A stretch of 55,949 nt of DNA from Gonium pectorale (Eukaryota; Chlorophyta; Chlorophyceae; Chlamydomonadales; Volvocaceae): assembly GCA_001584585.1 (NCBI GenBank), contig LSYV01000044.1:439827-495775 (forward strand), read 5' to 3'. This document shows, piece after piece, positions 12,457-24,552 of the stretch. The notes under the pieces were generated by a model that worked only from the letters and a program-made list of their open reading frames with translations, was not told the DNA's origin and did no database searches. A program made the position numbers and the translations under genes. Every line of letters begins with the position of its first letter. The first letter of the stretch is position 1.

Positions 12457-12746
12457 GTACCCCCTTTACTGACGGCTCGATTGCGGCCGGGGGCGCTGCG
12501 TGCGTGTGGGCTGGTCGGATGACTGATAATAGTCCAGTGCGGTCGTGGGCTGTGGATTTGCCCCGGGAGGGCTGTGTCTTGCGTCGTTCCTACACCGGAA
12601 GGGTTGCACTTTGTCCTCCCATTGTTTCTCCCCTCTTCGCCTTTCAGCCCTGTTAGTCTTTTGAGGTTGACCCCTTTGCAAAGCTTATTCCTATATGCTG
12701 TTCATGCGTTGAGCACCGATATGGCAGGCGCGAAACCTGCCGTACA

Positions 12747-12751
12747 TGTAA
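12747..12751 (+). terminator. Candidate TGTAA polyadenylation signal
   Basis: TGTAA is the usual polyadenylation signal of volvocine algae. This copy lies about 790 nt after the amidohydrolase stop, a normal 3' UTR length for this group. The motif is short, so chance is possible. Confidence 0.4.
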
Positions 12752-13509
12752 CGGTGTGTGTACGGACATCAGCCGTACAACATAACCAAGCCATCCCCGT
12801 AAATTTACAGCGGAAAGCAGAGAAGCGGGGTACGCGCGAGCGCGGGATGCAGCGTGTGTGTAAGGCGCTGGAAAGTCAGCGCATGCTCACGGACCCATGG
12901 TTCACCGACACAGCCTTGAGTTGCGCGTGCCCTTTCCTGCCGTCACGCGTGGCGGTGTAGCGGCTTTGCTTTACAATCACGCCGACCACAGCTTCGGACA
13001 TTTCGACTGAAGCTCGAGACCCGAGGGAGTCCTTGGACCAAGGTTCGTTTTTACCTTCACGCGCTTGACAGGTCATGCGCCTCGGGTCGTTGTGCCTCGG
13101 GTTGTGCCTTAAACAACAGCCCTGTTTATCGCGCCCGTTGTCAGCTCCTGCAGCTTCTGCGAGGTGAGCGCTCCTGCCAACAGGAACGGCGCGCGGCGCG
13201 CGCGGGGCAAGTGCGTTGGCCGCGGCTGGGTCGTGAATCGCGCGCCTGGATCAGCCTTCTGCACGACTGCTCTGCTTCACACCTCCACATTCAACGCGGA
13301 TAGTGGCCAGCTCCAGGGCTACCTAGGTGAGCAACGGAGGGAGCACCGCGCCGTCGTGGGCGCTTCGCAAGCGGCGCTACGGCCTGCCGCCAGCGGCAGC
13401 AGCGCGGGACACTTCCCCGCAGGCGGCGTCCTGCTTAGGTGAGCTCCCCGGTCTCCACCGGGGGGGGGGGGCGTCTGCTCGTATACCTCGCCCGCCATGC
13501 CCTGTACTC

Positions 13510-13707
13510 NNNNNNNNNNNNNNNNNNNNNNNNNNNNNNNNNNNNNNNNNNNNNNNNNNNNNNNNNNNNNNNNNNNNNNNNNNNNNNNNNNNNNNNNNNN
13601 NNNNNNNNNNNNNNNNNNNNNNNNNNNNNNNNNNNNNNNNNNNNNNNNNNNNNNNNNNNNNNNNNNNNNNNNNNNNNNNNNNNNNNNNNNNNNNNNNNNN
13701 NNNNNNN
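13510..13707. other. Assembly gap (198 N)
   Basis: A run of N. The flanks are an extended G run before it (13460-13470) and a T run after it (13708-13712), typical of a scaffold gap. Any open frame drawn through it is meaningless. Confidence 0.99.
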
Positions 13708-13812
13708 TTTTTCTCCACCGATCCGGCGACGAGCACCCCTTCTGCTGTGCAGGGTTGCCGCTGCTGCGCTTGTCTGACTCTTGACGGAAAGGGTGGTCAT
13801 CCTTGATCCGCC

Positions 13813-16222
13813 ATGATCACGTCAGGGCGCTCTGTCCACCCTCGGGATCGCGTACGCATGCCGCGCAGGCAGCGATCCGAAGCCACCGGCTCCCCCCCCC
13901 CCCTCCGAGACCCCAAGCTCGGCTTCCACATGCTGACAAACCACGAGCTCGACGGTGGCCACGGTGGCAGCACCCCGCCCGCACAGCAGCAGCAGCGGCA
14001 GCAGCCGCAGCGGCAGCGCAGCGATGGCGGCGCCCTGCCGGCGGCGCGCCCGGTGACAGCGACAGCGGCGGCCGTGGCTGCGACGGCTGCTGGAAGCACG
14101 CGCGCCGCTGTGGCGCCTGCTGCTCCACGGTCCACGGAACGCCCTGCAGCAGGCAGTGATGCGTGGGGTGCGCACCCACACGCGCGCACAGCGGCGTCGT
14201 CAGCGGCCTACGCTGCTGAGGCACGTTGGAGCTCCACGGGATCGGGCGAGGCGCGTAGCGACCGGGCCGCGGAGGCTGTCCGCCGCAGCCTGGCGGCCGC
14301 CAGCATCGGAGAAGCGCAGCCCACGGGCCCGCAAGCGGCGACAGAGGTGCTCCTGCAACAGCAGCTGGAGCAAGCCCTGGCGGAGAGGGACCAAGCCCTG
14401 GCGGAGAGGGATGCCCTGCGCCGGCAGCTCAGGTCTGCCGAGGAGCGCCATCGTGCCACGGAGCAGCACTGCGCTGGGTCCGCGGCCGTCCTGGACCGGC
14501 AGCAGCACCGCGCGGCCCAGGAGTTGTACCGCCGGGAGATCCAGCGTGCGGAGGGGCGAGTTGCCGAGCTGCGGGAGTTGTGCGACCGGGCTGCGGAGCG
14601 GCACGCGGCGGAGCTGCAGGCGGTGCGGGCAGAGCTGCAGGCGGAGCGAGCGGAGGCGGACCGACAGGTGAGCTGTTGGTCCAGCTGCGCGCAGGGTATT
14701 TCAAGAGCGCGATCAAGCGGGGTCCGAGCGAGGAACAGGCCTACTAGTTTCAAGGCTATGTGATGTTTTGTGCGGCCATGTCTTTCTTCAAGGGGGTGCT
14801 GTGGGTACCGGCACGGTATTCTTACAAGACGCGTGACTTTACTTTTCTTCAGCCATATGTTGGGTTTCCGGTACCGTACTGTTGCTCCAGCGATCGCACA
14901 TCGCATCGTGTGCCGTACCCTGTGCGTACGACATGCCTGCAGATCCGTCGCCTTGAGGTGCGGCTCGCAGCCGCAACCGCGCGCGCGCGGTGGCTGGAGG
15001 TGCGCGGGCTTTGGGTGCTGCTGCCTGCCTGGGTTCCCGGGCAACGGTGTTGCGCAATGTCATGCACTCTTTTTGCTCCTGCAAACCAATCGGCTCCTCC
15101 TTAAACGACTCCTGACGGTCGCGACTGACCCACCTCGCTCCCTCCCGCCGGTCAGGACGAAATACAACCACGCGTCGAGGGGCTGGAGGAGGCGGCCCGG
15201 GTAGGCCCCCGGCGTGTGGCCTCAGGCTTGGGTTGCTATGGTCGCGGTTATGAGCCGACCTGCCTTGCATGATCCACTTGAACGGACCGTAACGGCCTAC
15301 CAGGCGAGCGTAGCTTGGCACGTACCGCTCTATCCTCTGTTCCTGCTCGCCTGCCTGTCTGATAGTAGGACATTGCGACGCATAGATCGTATAGACTATG
15401 CAGGACATACTGCTCTCGCACTTGGCACGCCATACCTCGGCGTCCGCCCTCGAGGGCGTTGCAGCGACCTGGCCTGAAACACCGTTGGGGGTTGGGCCCT
15501 AACGCTGACGGGGCGGTATAGCATACGGCAGTAATGGCCGATACCCCACCTTACTGTTCGCGGCGCGTTCATGCCCCCCCCCCCGCACAGCGCCGGGAAC
15601 TGACGACATGTGATGATGTGGTGTGGCTCCCTCTTTCTTTGCAGATTTCTCTTTTTTTGTGAAATAATCCAATAAACCAACATGTGACCCGCAGGTGGCC
15701 TTCGGAGCCCCACTCGTGCACCGGCTGCGGGAGTTGTACCAGGGCGAACTGCAGCGGCTGCGAGCGGAGGCCCAGCGGGAGATGGCCGCGCTCCAACACG
15801 AGCTAGGCCGACGGGTAGGCCGCTGTGCTTTTGGGAGGCTGTGACCAGCATGATTGGACTTGGCAACGCGCAGGCTCTGAAAAATGGAACGCTGCAATCA
15901 GGGTACCCCCATCTGCTTGCGCGCAATTAGTACGATACGGTACGGCAGCGCATGCAGTCTGCCACGGAGGCATTACGTATTATCCACCGCCGATGGATTG
16001 CTGCGGCCCCTGCGGCCGCGCTGTGCTGATCGTGCCAGCAACCTTCCAGTGCGGCCCTGCGGCTGCCTGGCGCAGGACGCCGACATCGACCGCCTGCGCG
16101 CGGAGCTGGCGGTGGCGGAGCAGCAGGTCGCCAGGCTCCGCAATGGCGGCAGCGTCCGGACCAGCACCGGCAGCGCCCGCAGCGACCGGAGCTCTGGTGA
16201 CGTCATGCAGGTCGGGCCGTAG
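13813..16222 (+). CDS. Coiled-coil protein, unknown function (about 407 aa)
   Basis: Exons 13813-14667, 14943-14999, 15156-15200, 15695-15814, 16076-16222. All are phase 0 with GT-AG borders; stop TAG. The ATG at 13813 (MITSGRSVHPRDRV) was chosen because the gap lies only 105 bp upstream; earlier exons may be missing. Residues 1-170 are disordered: Gln/Arg and Ala/Thr/Pro-rich. From about 175 to 390 the protein is a continuous coiled coil carried across four introns (ALAERDQALAERDALRRQL, RAAERHAAELQAVRAELQ, LVHRLRELYQGELQRLRAE). The AAELQAVRAELQAERAEA stretch resembles the coil of the gene at 1988. A short Ser/Arg/Gly tail follows. A 21-bp tandem duplication at about 14371-14411 encodes the doubled QALAERD. 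No catalytic domain is seen. Confidence 0.62.
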
Positions 16223-18234
16223 CTGCGGCGCCCCTGCGCGGCCGCGGCTGGAAAGCCCACCGGGCCAGACAGCCCTCGGGCCGAGGAGCCCAACTGGCCT
16301 GCGACTGGTCGGACGCGTGCGCCTGCCTGCCTCGAACGCAGTGCTACGAGGGCATTAAGAGCCCGCTGTTCCCCAGGGCTTCGAGAGGTGCAGATCGTGG
16401 GCGTGAGTGCGTGCATTGGACGCGGTGCTCTGCACCCTGCGACCCGACGGCCGCCCGCCGTCGTCTGCCTGCCTTGGGAGCTGCCGGCCGCCAGGATCAA
16501 CTCCACCTGCGCTGCCAAGCGCTAACTGCTCTTCAGCCAGCGGCATGAGAATTTGGGAAGCCAGGCTGATCGTTCAGGGCGCATGGAGCTTAGGGTTGAG
16601 GCGCGCGGAGGCTACTTAGTTGCAGATGCGCACCGGGCCCAGTGGGCCATACCGGGTCGCACCTCGGTGTCGGATTCACGGCAACCGAGTCCCGCATATG
16701 CTAAACTTCTCCAGGTGTGCACCTGCACAGCCCTTAGTAAACGTCATTACGTAGTCCGCCGGCGAGAGGCGACTCTCGCGCTGACCTGAAGAGCGCAACC
16801 CAACCATATAGTGTATGCACACCGACGGGCGACGACGCGCTTTTTACGGCCGTTGGCTTGATGTTCTGAGCGTGCCTACTGTACGACGGTGTCCGGTGCA
16901 GGCCGACGCTGCTATATGCCGTTTATTGTACGGGCTGCCGTCCATGTGCAGAGCAAGACTTCATGCTGCGGTGCAAGGGAAATCAGTATGGCTAGCGGGG
17001 AGCCGCTAAGTGCTTCCGTTTCCCCGCCCGTAAGCACTTGCAGCTTGAGTTTGAAGCGCGCTATAGCTGCCCTTATGGGCATCTTGTCGGTTGTGCGGTT
17101 GTGTGGAGGATAACGACCTGTACCACTAGTCGGCTTGTACCGAGCTATGGTGGTTGTACCCAGTTTTGGATCGTGCGCAATGTCCCGTATGAAGGGTGTG
17201 TGGTAGGCGGTGTAGTGCTTAAAGTGAAGTCTCGGAATGGACCCTGGCCGACGGCCCCCAACTTCCCTTCTGCATTGAGCCTTGTGCCACGGATAGCGCC
17301 ATATTGGATCCGGCCTCAGCGCATACGTGGCCTCAAGCGCCTGGACCCGGTCCGGCGTAACCCGCTGCCGCAGGGATCGGATGGCAGGGTAGGTCTACGT
17401 GAATGTGAAATGAACTCCATTGTTGAAATATCTTTCTGTTGTTGAGGCTGAGGCAGTCCGTAAACAAGCGCAGTGGCTTTGTGACATAAGTCTGTTGTGA
17501 CGTGGATTTGCGGCTCGTCTGCCTGTCACGGTCTGATGCGTACGTACGGGGTCTAAATGGCCCATGGGTCGGTCAGGTGGGAACGTTGGCTTTGAACAAA
17601 GAGATGTTACCAGGGTTGCAGAGGTTGCAGGCCACCGGGCTGGCCGCCAGCTTAGAACCCTGGTACGAAAGGGACAAGGCCGAGACGCATACACGTCCGA
17701 CACCATCCATGCGAGTACGACACATGCCGTACAAATTGATCGTACGTGCATCGCAAAGCACGCGGCACCACCCATGCGTGGATGCGGGTTGACGCCATGG
17801 CGTCCGGTCGGAATCGTGTCGCCTCAGGCCCCGACTTGGTAGGTGTATACCGCATATCTTCAACGCGGCAACCTTCTTGGGGCCAACAAATTGCAGAAGT
17901 ACCTCATGGAGAGAACAAAGCCTTTCACAGCCGTATGGCCAACCGGCCGCGCCTTGCTAGGCGCATCACTGTACAAAATTGAACGGTGCATGCGGAATCA
18001 CGGCACGCAACCCCTGCGGCCAACGCGAGGCGCCTCCTGCCCTGCCTCACGCAAGTCCCCCATCCGCTGCTCCACCGGCGCACCCCCCCCCCCCGCGTGG
18101 CGGCGTGGCGGCCGCGTGCGTCAGCGCCGCTGTGCCTCGCTAAACTAGCTGCTTGGCCAGGCCTTCAGGAGGGGGCCAGGCCAGACCAAGCCAGGCCAGG
18201 CTGGGCCACGCCAGACCAGGTCGAGCCAGGGCAT
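16223..18234. other. Intergenic region between convergent genes
   Basis: Holds the 3' ends of the coiled-coil gene (+) and aldolase (-). Base composition is less GC-rich from about 16700 to 18000 than in the gene regions. Open frames of 60-135 codons here show no domain and no chainable splice sites. No TGTAA or its complement was found at a convincing place. A CCAGGCCAG-rich purine/pyrimidine-biased tract lies at 18165-18230. Confidence 0.45.
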
Positions 18235-21200
18235 TTACTTGCCGGCGCCGCCGGTGCGCAGGGCCTGGGGAAGGGGAGCAGGCGGACGCGTGCCGGGAAA
18301 GGCGAGCAACACACAGTGTTTGGCCCTTCGGAAGCCGAGGCGATGTTCCCGCCTCTTTAAAGTGACTTGATATCAAACAAAGCATAGACGTAAATTTGCA
18401 AACATTCGGCGCGACTGAGCTGCCGTAGATGCTGCAGAATCGCCAGCCTGCTGGCCCCACTCCGGCCCGTGACACGCAATCGCAGACGTCCCATACCCGC
18501 TGAGCCCCTTCACCTCCTCCCGTTACCTCCCCTCCTCTCCCTTTTCAAGCCCACCCCACCTGCAGGATGCGGCCGCCGCCGGGCACGGGGTGCGGCCCCT
18601 TGAAGTTGCCCACCGACGCCTCGCTGTTTGCCTTGGCCAGCTTGACCAGAATGTCCTGGGCAGCGGCCCAGTTGGCCTCCTGGCCGCGCCACGTCTGCTC
18701 GGGCAGGTAATCCGGGGAGTATGGGGAGGGGTTCAAGAGGCTGGAAAGCATTCTCAGTAGGGGAGAGGGGGAGGGGGTTTGGCGGGAGCCGATGTCCATC
18801 AGACCTCGGATGCTGCGCTGCTGCTGTATGTGCATCCTGACGAGGGCCATGGTACACGCCAACACCGTGCACGTAGGCCGCGACTTCAGGGGCGGCGCCA
18901 GCGGGTTTGGCCCGTGCTGTCCGCACCCCGCAATGCTGGGGCCGTGCAGGTGCCCCCCTCGCAACCCCCAGGCCGCCCGTGTGGCCCTCCGAATCGCTAT
19001 GCCTCGAGGCGCCGCGCATGCCGTGTCCCCAATCCCCTCCTGCCCTTGTGCCCTCCCCGGGCTCCCGCGCGCGTGAGAGAGCGGAACGCCACGGGGCCAG
19101 CCCGCCCACCGGCCGCTTCGGCGGTCGCGCAATACCAAAAAAGCCACGTGCGCACCTTGAGCGTGGAGGACTGCAGCGCGCGGCCGTAGGAGAAGGTGAG
19201 GGCCCAGGGGGCGTTGGGCGCCTCCTCGTTCAGGGCCTGCACGGGAGAGCGGGGGCCGAGGACAGGAATCGTAATGTGATGAAGTAAGCCCAAGCGGATC
19301 GGAGACTGACGAGAGACGCCACATGAGGCCACGGCAGAGGCGAGAGGGTGTGCGACCAGAGGACGCGAGAGGCTGCCACCAATCTTCTCCCTCCAGGCAG
19401 GACAGCTCGGGGTGCGCGCTCCGCAGAATACCCCCGCCACCCAGACTGAGGGAGGGCGGGAGGCGGGGAGGGTGCGCATTGGAGTGCGCGGGGAGGTGCG
19501 GAGGGACGCGCCGTCACGAGCTCTTAACCCCGCGTCTCCGCGACTCTGCAACGCACTGCCCATTCGCAACTCCCTGGCATTCTCCATCCACAGCCTTTCC
19601 CATCCCCCGAGCACGCTCGCTCTCCCACCTGCAGGTTGAGCGTAGCCTCCTCCTCGCTCATGCCGCCCGACAGGAAGTGGATGCCCGGTACGGCGGGCGG
19701 GATGGAGCGCATCATAGTGCGCACGGTGGCGCGGGCCACCTCCTTGGGGGTGGCGACGGGCGCGTCCAGGCCTGCGGGGCGGGGACCGGGACGGCGATCG
19801 CGGGAAAGGTCTGAGCTCGGGCACTTGAGTGGTTGTCCAGCCCAATGGTGGGGGCGGCACGGCCTCCTACTACGACATGGACAGAACCACCCCAACGTCA
19901 CTCCCCACACCCCAACCGCATCCCACAAACACACTGCCGTCACCGTCACGCCCTCACGCCCTCCGTCGGACGGTACATCCCGGGGATGAAAACACCCACC
20001 CGGCAGGCACATGTTGGGCTTGAGCAGGATGCCCTCCAGTACGACGCCGTACTCGTTGAGCAGCCGCATCACGTGGCTGTACACGCGCTCGCTCCAGAAG
20101 GCCGTCTCCTCGATCGAGTAGTCGCCGGGGCCCAGGGTCACCTCGGGCTCCACAATCGGCACCAGGCCGTTCTCCTGCGGGGGGATTACGAAGGTGGGGC
20201 GATATTCGCAGCTATGCATGATTTTGTATCATTGGCTCGGGAAAGCCGCCCCAGGGACACCGCCGGGTCGACATCTCGACAACCGGCACCAGTTGGAGCA
20301 AGGGCACGATGCCAGACGAGGGTACGAGGGGACGGGCGGTGGCGCCCGTGAAAGTCTTAAGCACTGCAATAGCAGCGTTGCGCTTCTGCGGGGCCAAAAG
20401 CCCTCACGGGGAGCAGCGGGATCCCAGCCCATGGGACCCTGCCAACCCCGCGCCATGTCCACCAGCACCGCCCGCCCGGGGTCCCACACACAACCAGACT
20501 AGCTCCAAGCCATGTCCCACTGCGCTCCCTCGCGCTGCCGCACGCGGCAGGGCCCAAACGTAAAACATAATCAGCCAGGCCGCATGCGCTCTTGGCCCCC
20601 AAATCACCCGCCCCGAGACCCAGTTTCCTTCTTCCCTACTCCCGTATGGTAGAAGCCCCATCCCTGACCGCAATGCTCCTGGGTCCGGGCCACAGCCCTG
20701 TCCACGCGGAGCCTGGCAGCCGTATCGGGGAGCCCTATGACATTGAGTCCCGCCTGTGGCCGCAGGGCACCGGTCCAACCCGGCCAGCCCGGGCCGGGCC
20801 GAGGCGTACCTGGCAGATCTGGGCGTAGCGCGCCAGGCCGTGGGCGTTCTCCAGCACGGCGGTGGTGGAGGGGCAGCCCGCCTCGCCGATCTTGACCACA
20901 GCGCGCCACTTGGCGAAGCGCGCGCCCTGCTTCCTGCACGGGAGAGGAAGGCAGGCAAGAGGAGCGGGATGTTGACGAGCCAGGTCATTGAGCTGGAGAG
21001 CTGGCCAACGGACAGACTGGTGACCCCGCCCCGCCCCACGCCGCCGGCGGCCCCCCAGTGGTCTACGGCGCACCTGTACGCCTTGCAGCGGTCCGCCAGG
21101 TTGTCCAGGCCCTGGGTGGTGGTCTCACCCTTGTCGCCGGGGAGGATCTGCGGGTGCGCAACCATGCGGCAGGGGGCTTCGGCAACAGGTACAGCCCAGG

Positions 21201-23297
21201 TAGCGGCGGGGCCCCTCGGCACCATGCCTCTGACCTGGCAAGAACGGTGTGAGGGGCCTTCTCCAACAGACCGTCCAACCCAACATGGTATCGAGGCCGG
21301 TTCCCAGACGCGATCCGCGCTATCAAACCCTTTGCTCTGGTTATCCATTTCTACTCAGCTGGTTACCCTGCCTCCGCCAGCCACCCATCACCCCTTCCCA
21401 ATTCCCACCATCTTCTCGACCCACCAACCCCTCCTTTCCCAGTCCACCCAGCCGCGCAAATCAGCCTACCCGCCGGCCATGGCTCAGCACCAACCGAGCC
21501 CAGCAGCTCCCCCCCTCCCCTTCCCATGCTGCATTCAGCGTTCCCATCCTCGTTGTCGAGCATTACCCTCCCACTGGCGAATTGCCCACCCCACCCCCGA
21601 TGCCTGCAGCCTCGACACCTTCACGATCCCTCCTCCTTCCACAAACCCCAGACCCCAGTGTGTACCGGTACGCATGGCGTCGCGCCCGTCCGCGCGCGGC
21701 CGCGTATTTCGCCCGCTGTTTGGAGGTCAGCCAAGCTCACCAGCCCAGCCAGCACCCCAGCGTTAAGTTGTCAGGGTTGATGTTGTTGGGTCAGGCGCGA
21801 TAGGTGGTTTACGGGATGCCGGCTAGGATGCCTTTGCTAGCTACCTTCTAGATCTGTTTTCTGCACGCCGCCACGCATACGTGACACACACCAGATCCCA
21901 CCTGCAGGCCAGTGTCGACCTTAATGCCCGGGTAGATGCCCTGCGACAGCAGAATGTCCACAAACTGCCGCCCGTCGCGCGCCGTCTGGTACAGCGTCTC
22001 CTCAAACATGATGGCACCGCTCACGTACTGGCCCAGGCCTGCGAGGAAGGAAGGGCGGGGCGAGTCGGACTTGAAGCGGGGGCATCGTCGCAGGCATGTG
22101 GTGCCTTTCCCACAAGATCTCCCAACCCCTCCACGGGGCCAAGATGTACCCTGCCTCCCACCCAGAAACTACTACAGGCTACCAAGCCCACACGTGTGGT
22201 GGCATTGTACCCCATGATGGGGGCCCCCATCCCAAACCCGTGTCCACGCCCTCTGGACCCGCCCCTTTCCCCTTCGAAACCCACCGGGGGCGGTGTAGAG
22301 CAGCTCGCGCCAGGCGCGGCGGTTGTCCTCGGTGTTCTCCACACCAACGCTCTCCAGGCGCTTGCCGGTGGTCGCGTTCGACTCGTCCGAGGCCAGGATG
22401 CCCTTGCCCTTCTGGGCAATGTAGGCCGCGGTCTTCTTCAGCTCCTCGGCATGGGCGCTCTGCGGGAGAAGAGCAGGTTGAGAGGCAGGGGCAGGATGGG
22501 CAGGGGCATGAGGTGCAGGGGGAGGCAAGGCAGTGGCAGGAGAAGCAGGGGGGCAGGGGCACTGGGTTGGCAGGAGGAACCGGGACAGTGGGGTAATGCG
22601 CATTACGGTGGCTAGGGGTTGAAAGCTGCCGGGTGCGGTGGCCGGATCTCGGATGCCGGTGAGTCTCTCCCTTGAGGACCACCCAGGGGGCGCCGGTAAG
22701 TGTGGTACGGCACGATGCCTCCAGGGCGGCTAGAAGAGACTGTACTGAGCTCAGAAACGCTCAAAAGGGGACACTGGGCACAGCCCCTCGGGTTCACGTC
22801 CCCGTCGACTTCCCCCGCGCGGTCCAGCCCAGCCCGCTTAGCCTCAAGGCCACCAAGTGCCTCAAGGCCACCTGCTCTGCACCTTGCATCCTGCGATGCC
22901 CAACCCCAGTGATCAAAGAAGCCATTGCTTTGTGCCCAGTCTTGTAAGTGACAAAGTCGGTTGGCCGTTAAAACCGTTGCCACGACCGGCTCCATGCACC
23001 CGTGCCCCACCTCCATGGAGTTGAAGGCGCGGCAGACGACCTTGGTCTGCACACGCGAGCGGCCCACAGTGGCCTGTGACACGGGGCGTCGACGGGGCCC
23101 AAGGGAGGGGCGGTGGCGTTGGTCCAGAGGGGACGTACCCATGGCCGGGTACTGTTCGCCAGGGCAGAGCCACCGGGGATAGATATAGCTGGCATGCACG
23201 ACCTTTCCCCGGGCAGCACATGAGGACGGCAGCGAGCGCACCGCGCCCAGGCCATCCTCACCGCGCGCTGCGAGCGGAGCTGCATCTTGGCCTGCAT
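18235..23297 (-). CDS. FBA: Class I fructose-bisphosphate aldolase, plastid-targeted (390 aa)
   Basis: Cleaves fructose-1,6-bisphosphate to two triose phosphates and, in the Calvin cycle, condenses them (also sedoheptulose bisphosphate) in the chloroplast. Exons on the minus strand, 5' to 3': 23297-23262, 23073-23011, 22459-22285, 22038-21902, 21147-21074, 20933-20810, 20174-20000, 19771-19629, 19236-19156, 18694-18560, 18264-18235. All splice GT-AG in phase. Residues 1-33 ([12 protein letters not shown], then VVCRAF) form a basic, acid-free transit peptide. Catalytic features: ILASDES (D58), RFAKWR (K170), IVEPE (E212) and the Schiff-base lysine in ILLKPNM (K255). [15 protein letters not shown] binds phosphate. 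The last exon encodes only ALRTGGAGK, so the C-terminal Tyr of many class I aldolases is absent. An in-frame ATG at 23411 could extend the N-terminus. It is a different paralogue type from the algal enzymes that end in GYVY/GYTY. Confidence 0.95.
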
Positions 23298-24552
23298 TCT
23301 TTTCCTACGAGTGATGAAGCGGGAGCGACTGGGGTCAGCGCTGGTGCTGTGGTCTGCGCGCAAGCCCGCCATGCGCGCGCAAGCGAGTTGACGAGCTACG
23401 CACTGGGTCACTCACAGTTGCAATCTGTGACGACCAAGAATCGCTCCTGAGTGGAATAGGGCGTGCATAAAGAGCAGTTGAGCCTTGGCCCGGCCTATCC
23501 GGTACGGCTGAAACGCTCGCCGGTCACTGCCCTGTTGCGCCAGCCCAGAGCTCCAGCCCAAATGCAAATCCCTCCTGTACAAGTTGCAGGGCAAATACCT
23601 ATACGCGTACTGTAAGAGCTATGCTTGCGGTGTGTACCTGTGTCAGTCTTCAAAGAAGCGCTCAGAGACTAAAGATAAATGCGCAGGTGTGCGCATTGTC
23701 GACTTTTGTGGCTCGGGTATTTGCAATCGCAGCGCGCACGCAGCCATGCTGCGAAGCGCACCAGCGTTGCATTAGTGCTGTGAACATCGATCAGAGTGGA
23801 ATCATCAACTTCATACACAGCCCCAGCCATGCAGCTGGGTTTGACGGCGACACGCATGGGCAGCACAGTATCACCAGACTTCTTGCATCACAGGCAACCC
23901 CGAGCGTAAAGCGCATCCACATGGCAAGAGTATGGCCGGCCGATGCGGTTCAGAAACCCATGCGGCGCGATACTGCAACGTGCTCCGGCAGCCCGCTGGC
24001 CTCTCTGCCAGTTGCGCCCATCTTCGCCGCCTCCTTCGTCACTTCCTGGCCCTAGGCCACTGCCTTCCTAGCATCGCTGCCCCGCCACCCAGCCGGTTGC
24101 AGAGCCGCCCTGACGCACGGCACCCCCGCAGCACGCTGACCCTCCCATGCCCTTTTGCAAAAGCAAAAGCCGTCGGCTTTGACCGGCCGCCCAGCCGCCC
24201 CAGCGCCACGCGTGATGCCTTGATGTCGCGTGTGCCAGCGAAAGGCTGCGAGCGGCACACGTCGCTATGGCAGCAAGCACTGCAGCGACGGGCCTTGTGA
24301 CGCCAGCGCCTCTGACTTGGCCCACCAAGTTATTGCCGCAGGGCAGTCGCTCTTCCCGCGAATCCGCCCAGCCCGCTGCAACGCTACCGCGCGCACACAT
24401 CCTGGCTCCCGGGAGCCGCCCGGCTGTCCGGCGGGACGGGGAGTCCAGCCCGCTGAGATCCTGATAAGCCCCAGGGCGGCCTGTGCCCACCTAGGCCCAG
24501 CCCCATCTGGCAGGCGAGGTCTTGAGGCAGAGCGCGCGTCCACCCTCCGCCC
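23298..24552. other. Intergenic region between aldolase and RanBPM-like genes
   Basis: About 1.25 kb that should hold the aldolase promoter and the RanBPM-like 3' UTR. No coding frame with a domain or a chainable exon was found. I saw no TTACA (TGTAA on the minus strand) in it. Confidence 0.45.

Larger units (their letters stand above)
11957..13812. other. Amidohydrolase 3' region, orphan exon and assembly gap
   Basis: Contains the probable long 3' UTR of the amidohydrolase (TGTAA at 12747), a splice-bounded orphan open segment at 12280-12456 and an unresolved gap at 13510-13707. A short ATG frame at 13075 (MRLGSLCLGLCLKQQPCLSR) resembles a targeting peptide and ends at a GTGAGC donor. It cannot be joined to anything with confidence because of the gap. 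Exons of the following coiled-coil gene may be hidden here. Confidence 0.4.

Noticed and set aside
13075..13163. Short ATG frame resembling a targeting peptide (MRLGSLCLGLCLKQQPCLSR)
   Set aside because: Ends at a donor, but the nearest acceptor would make a 20-nt intron and the gap prevents any link; kept only as a remark.
18545..18559. Aldolase ending by read-through (VGWA, stop at 18545)
   Set aside because: A standard donor lies exactly there and a phase-0 downstream exon gives a family-like C-terminus.
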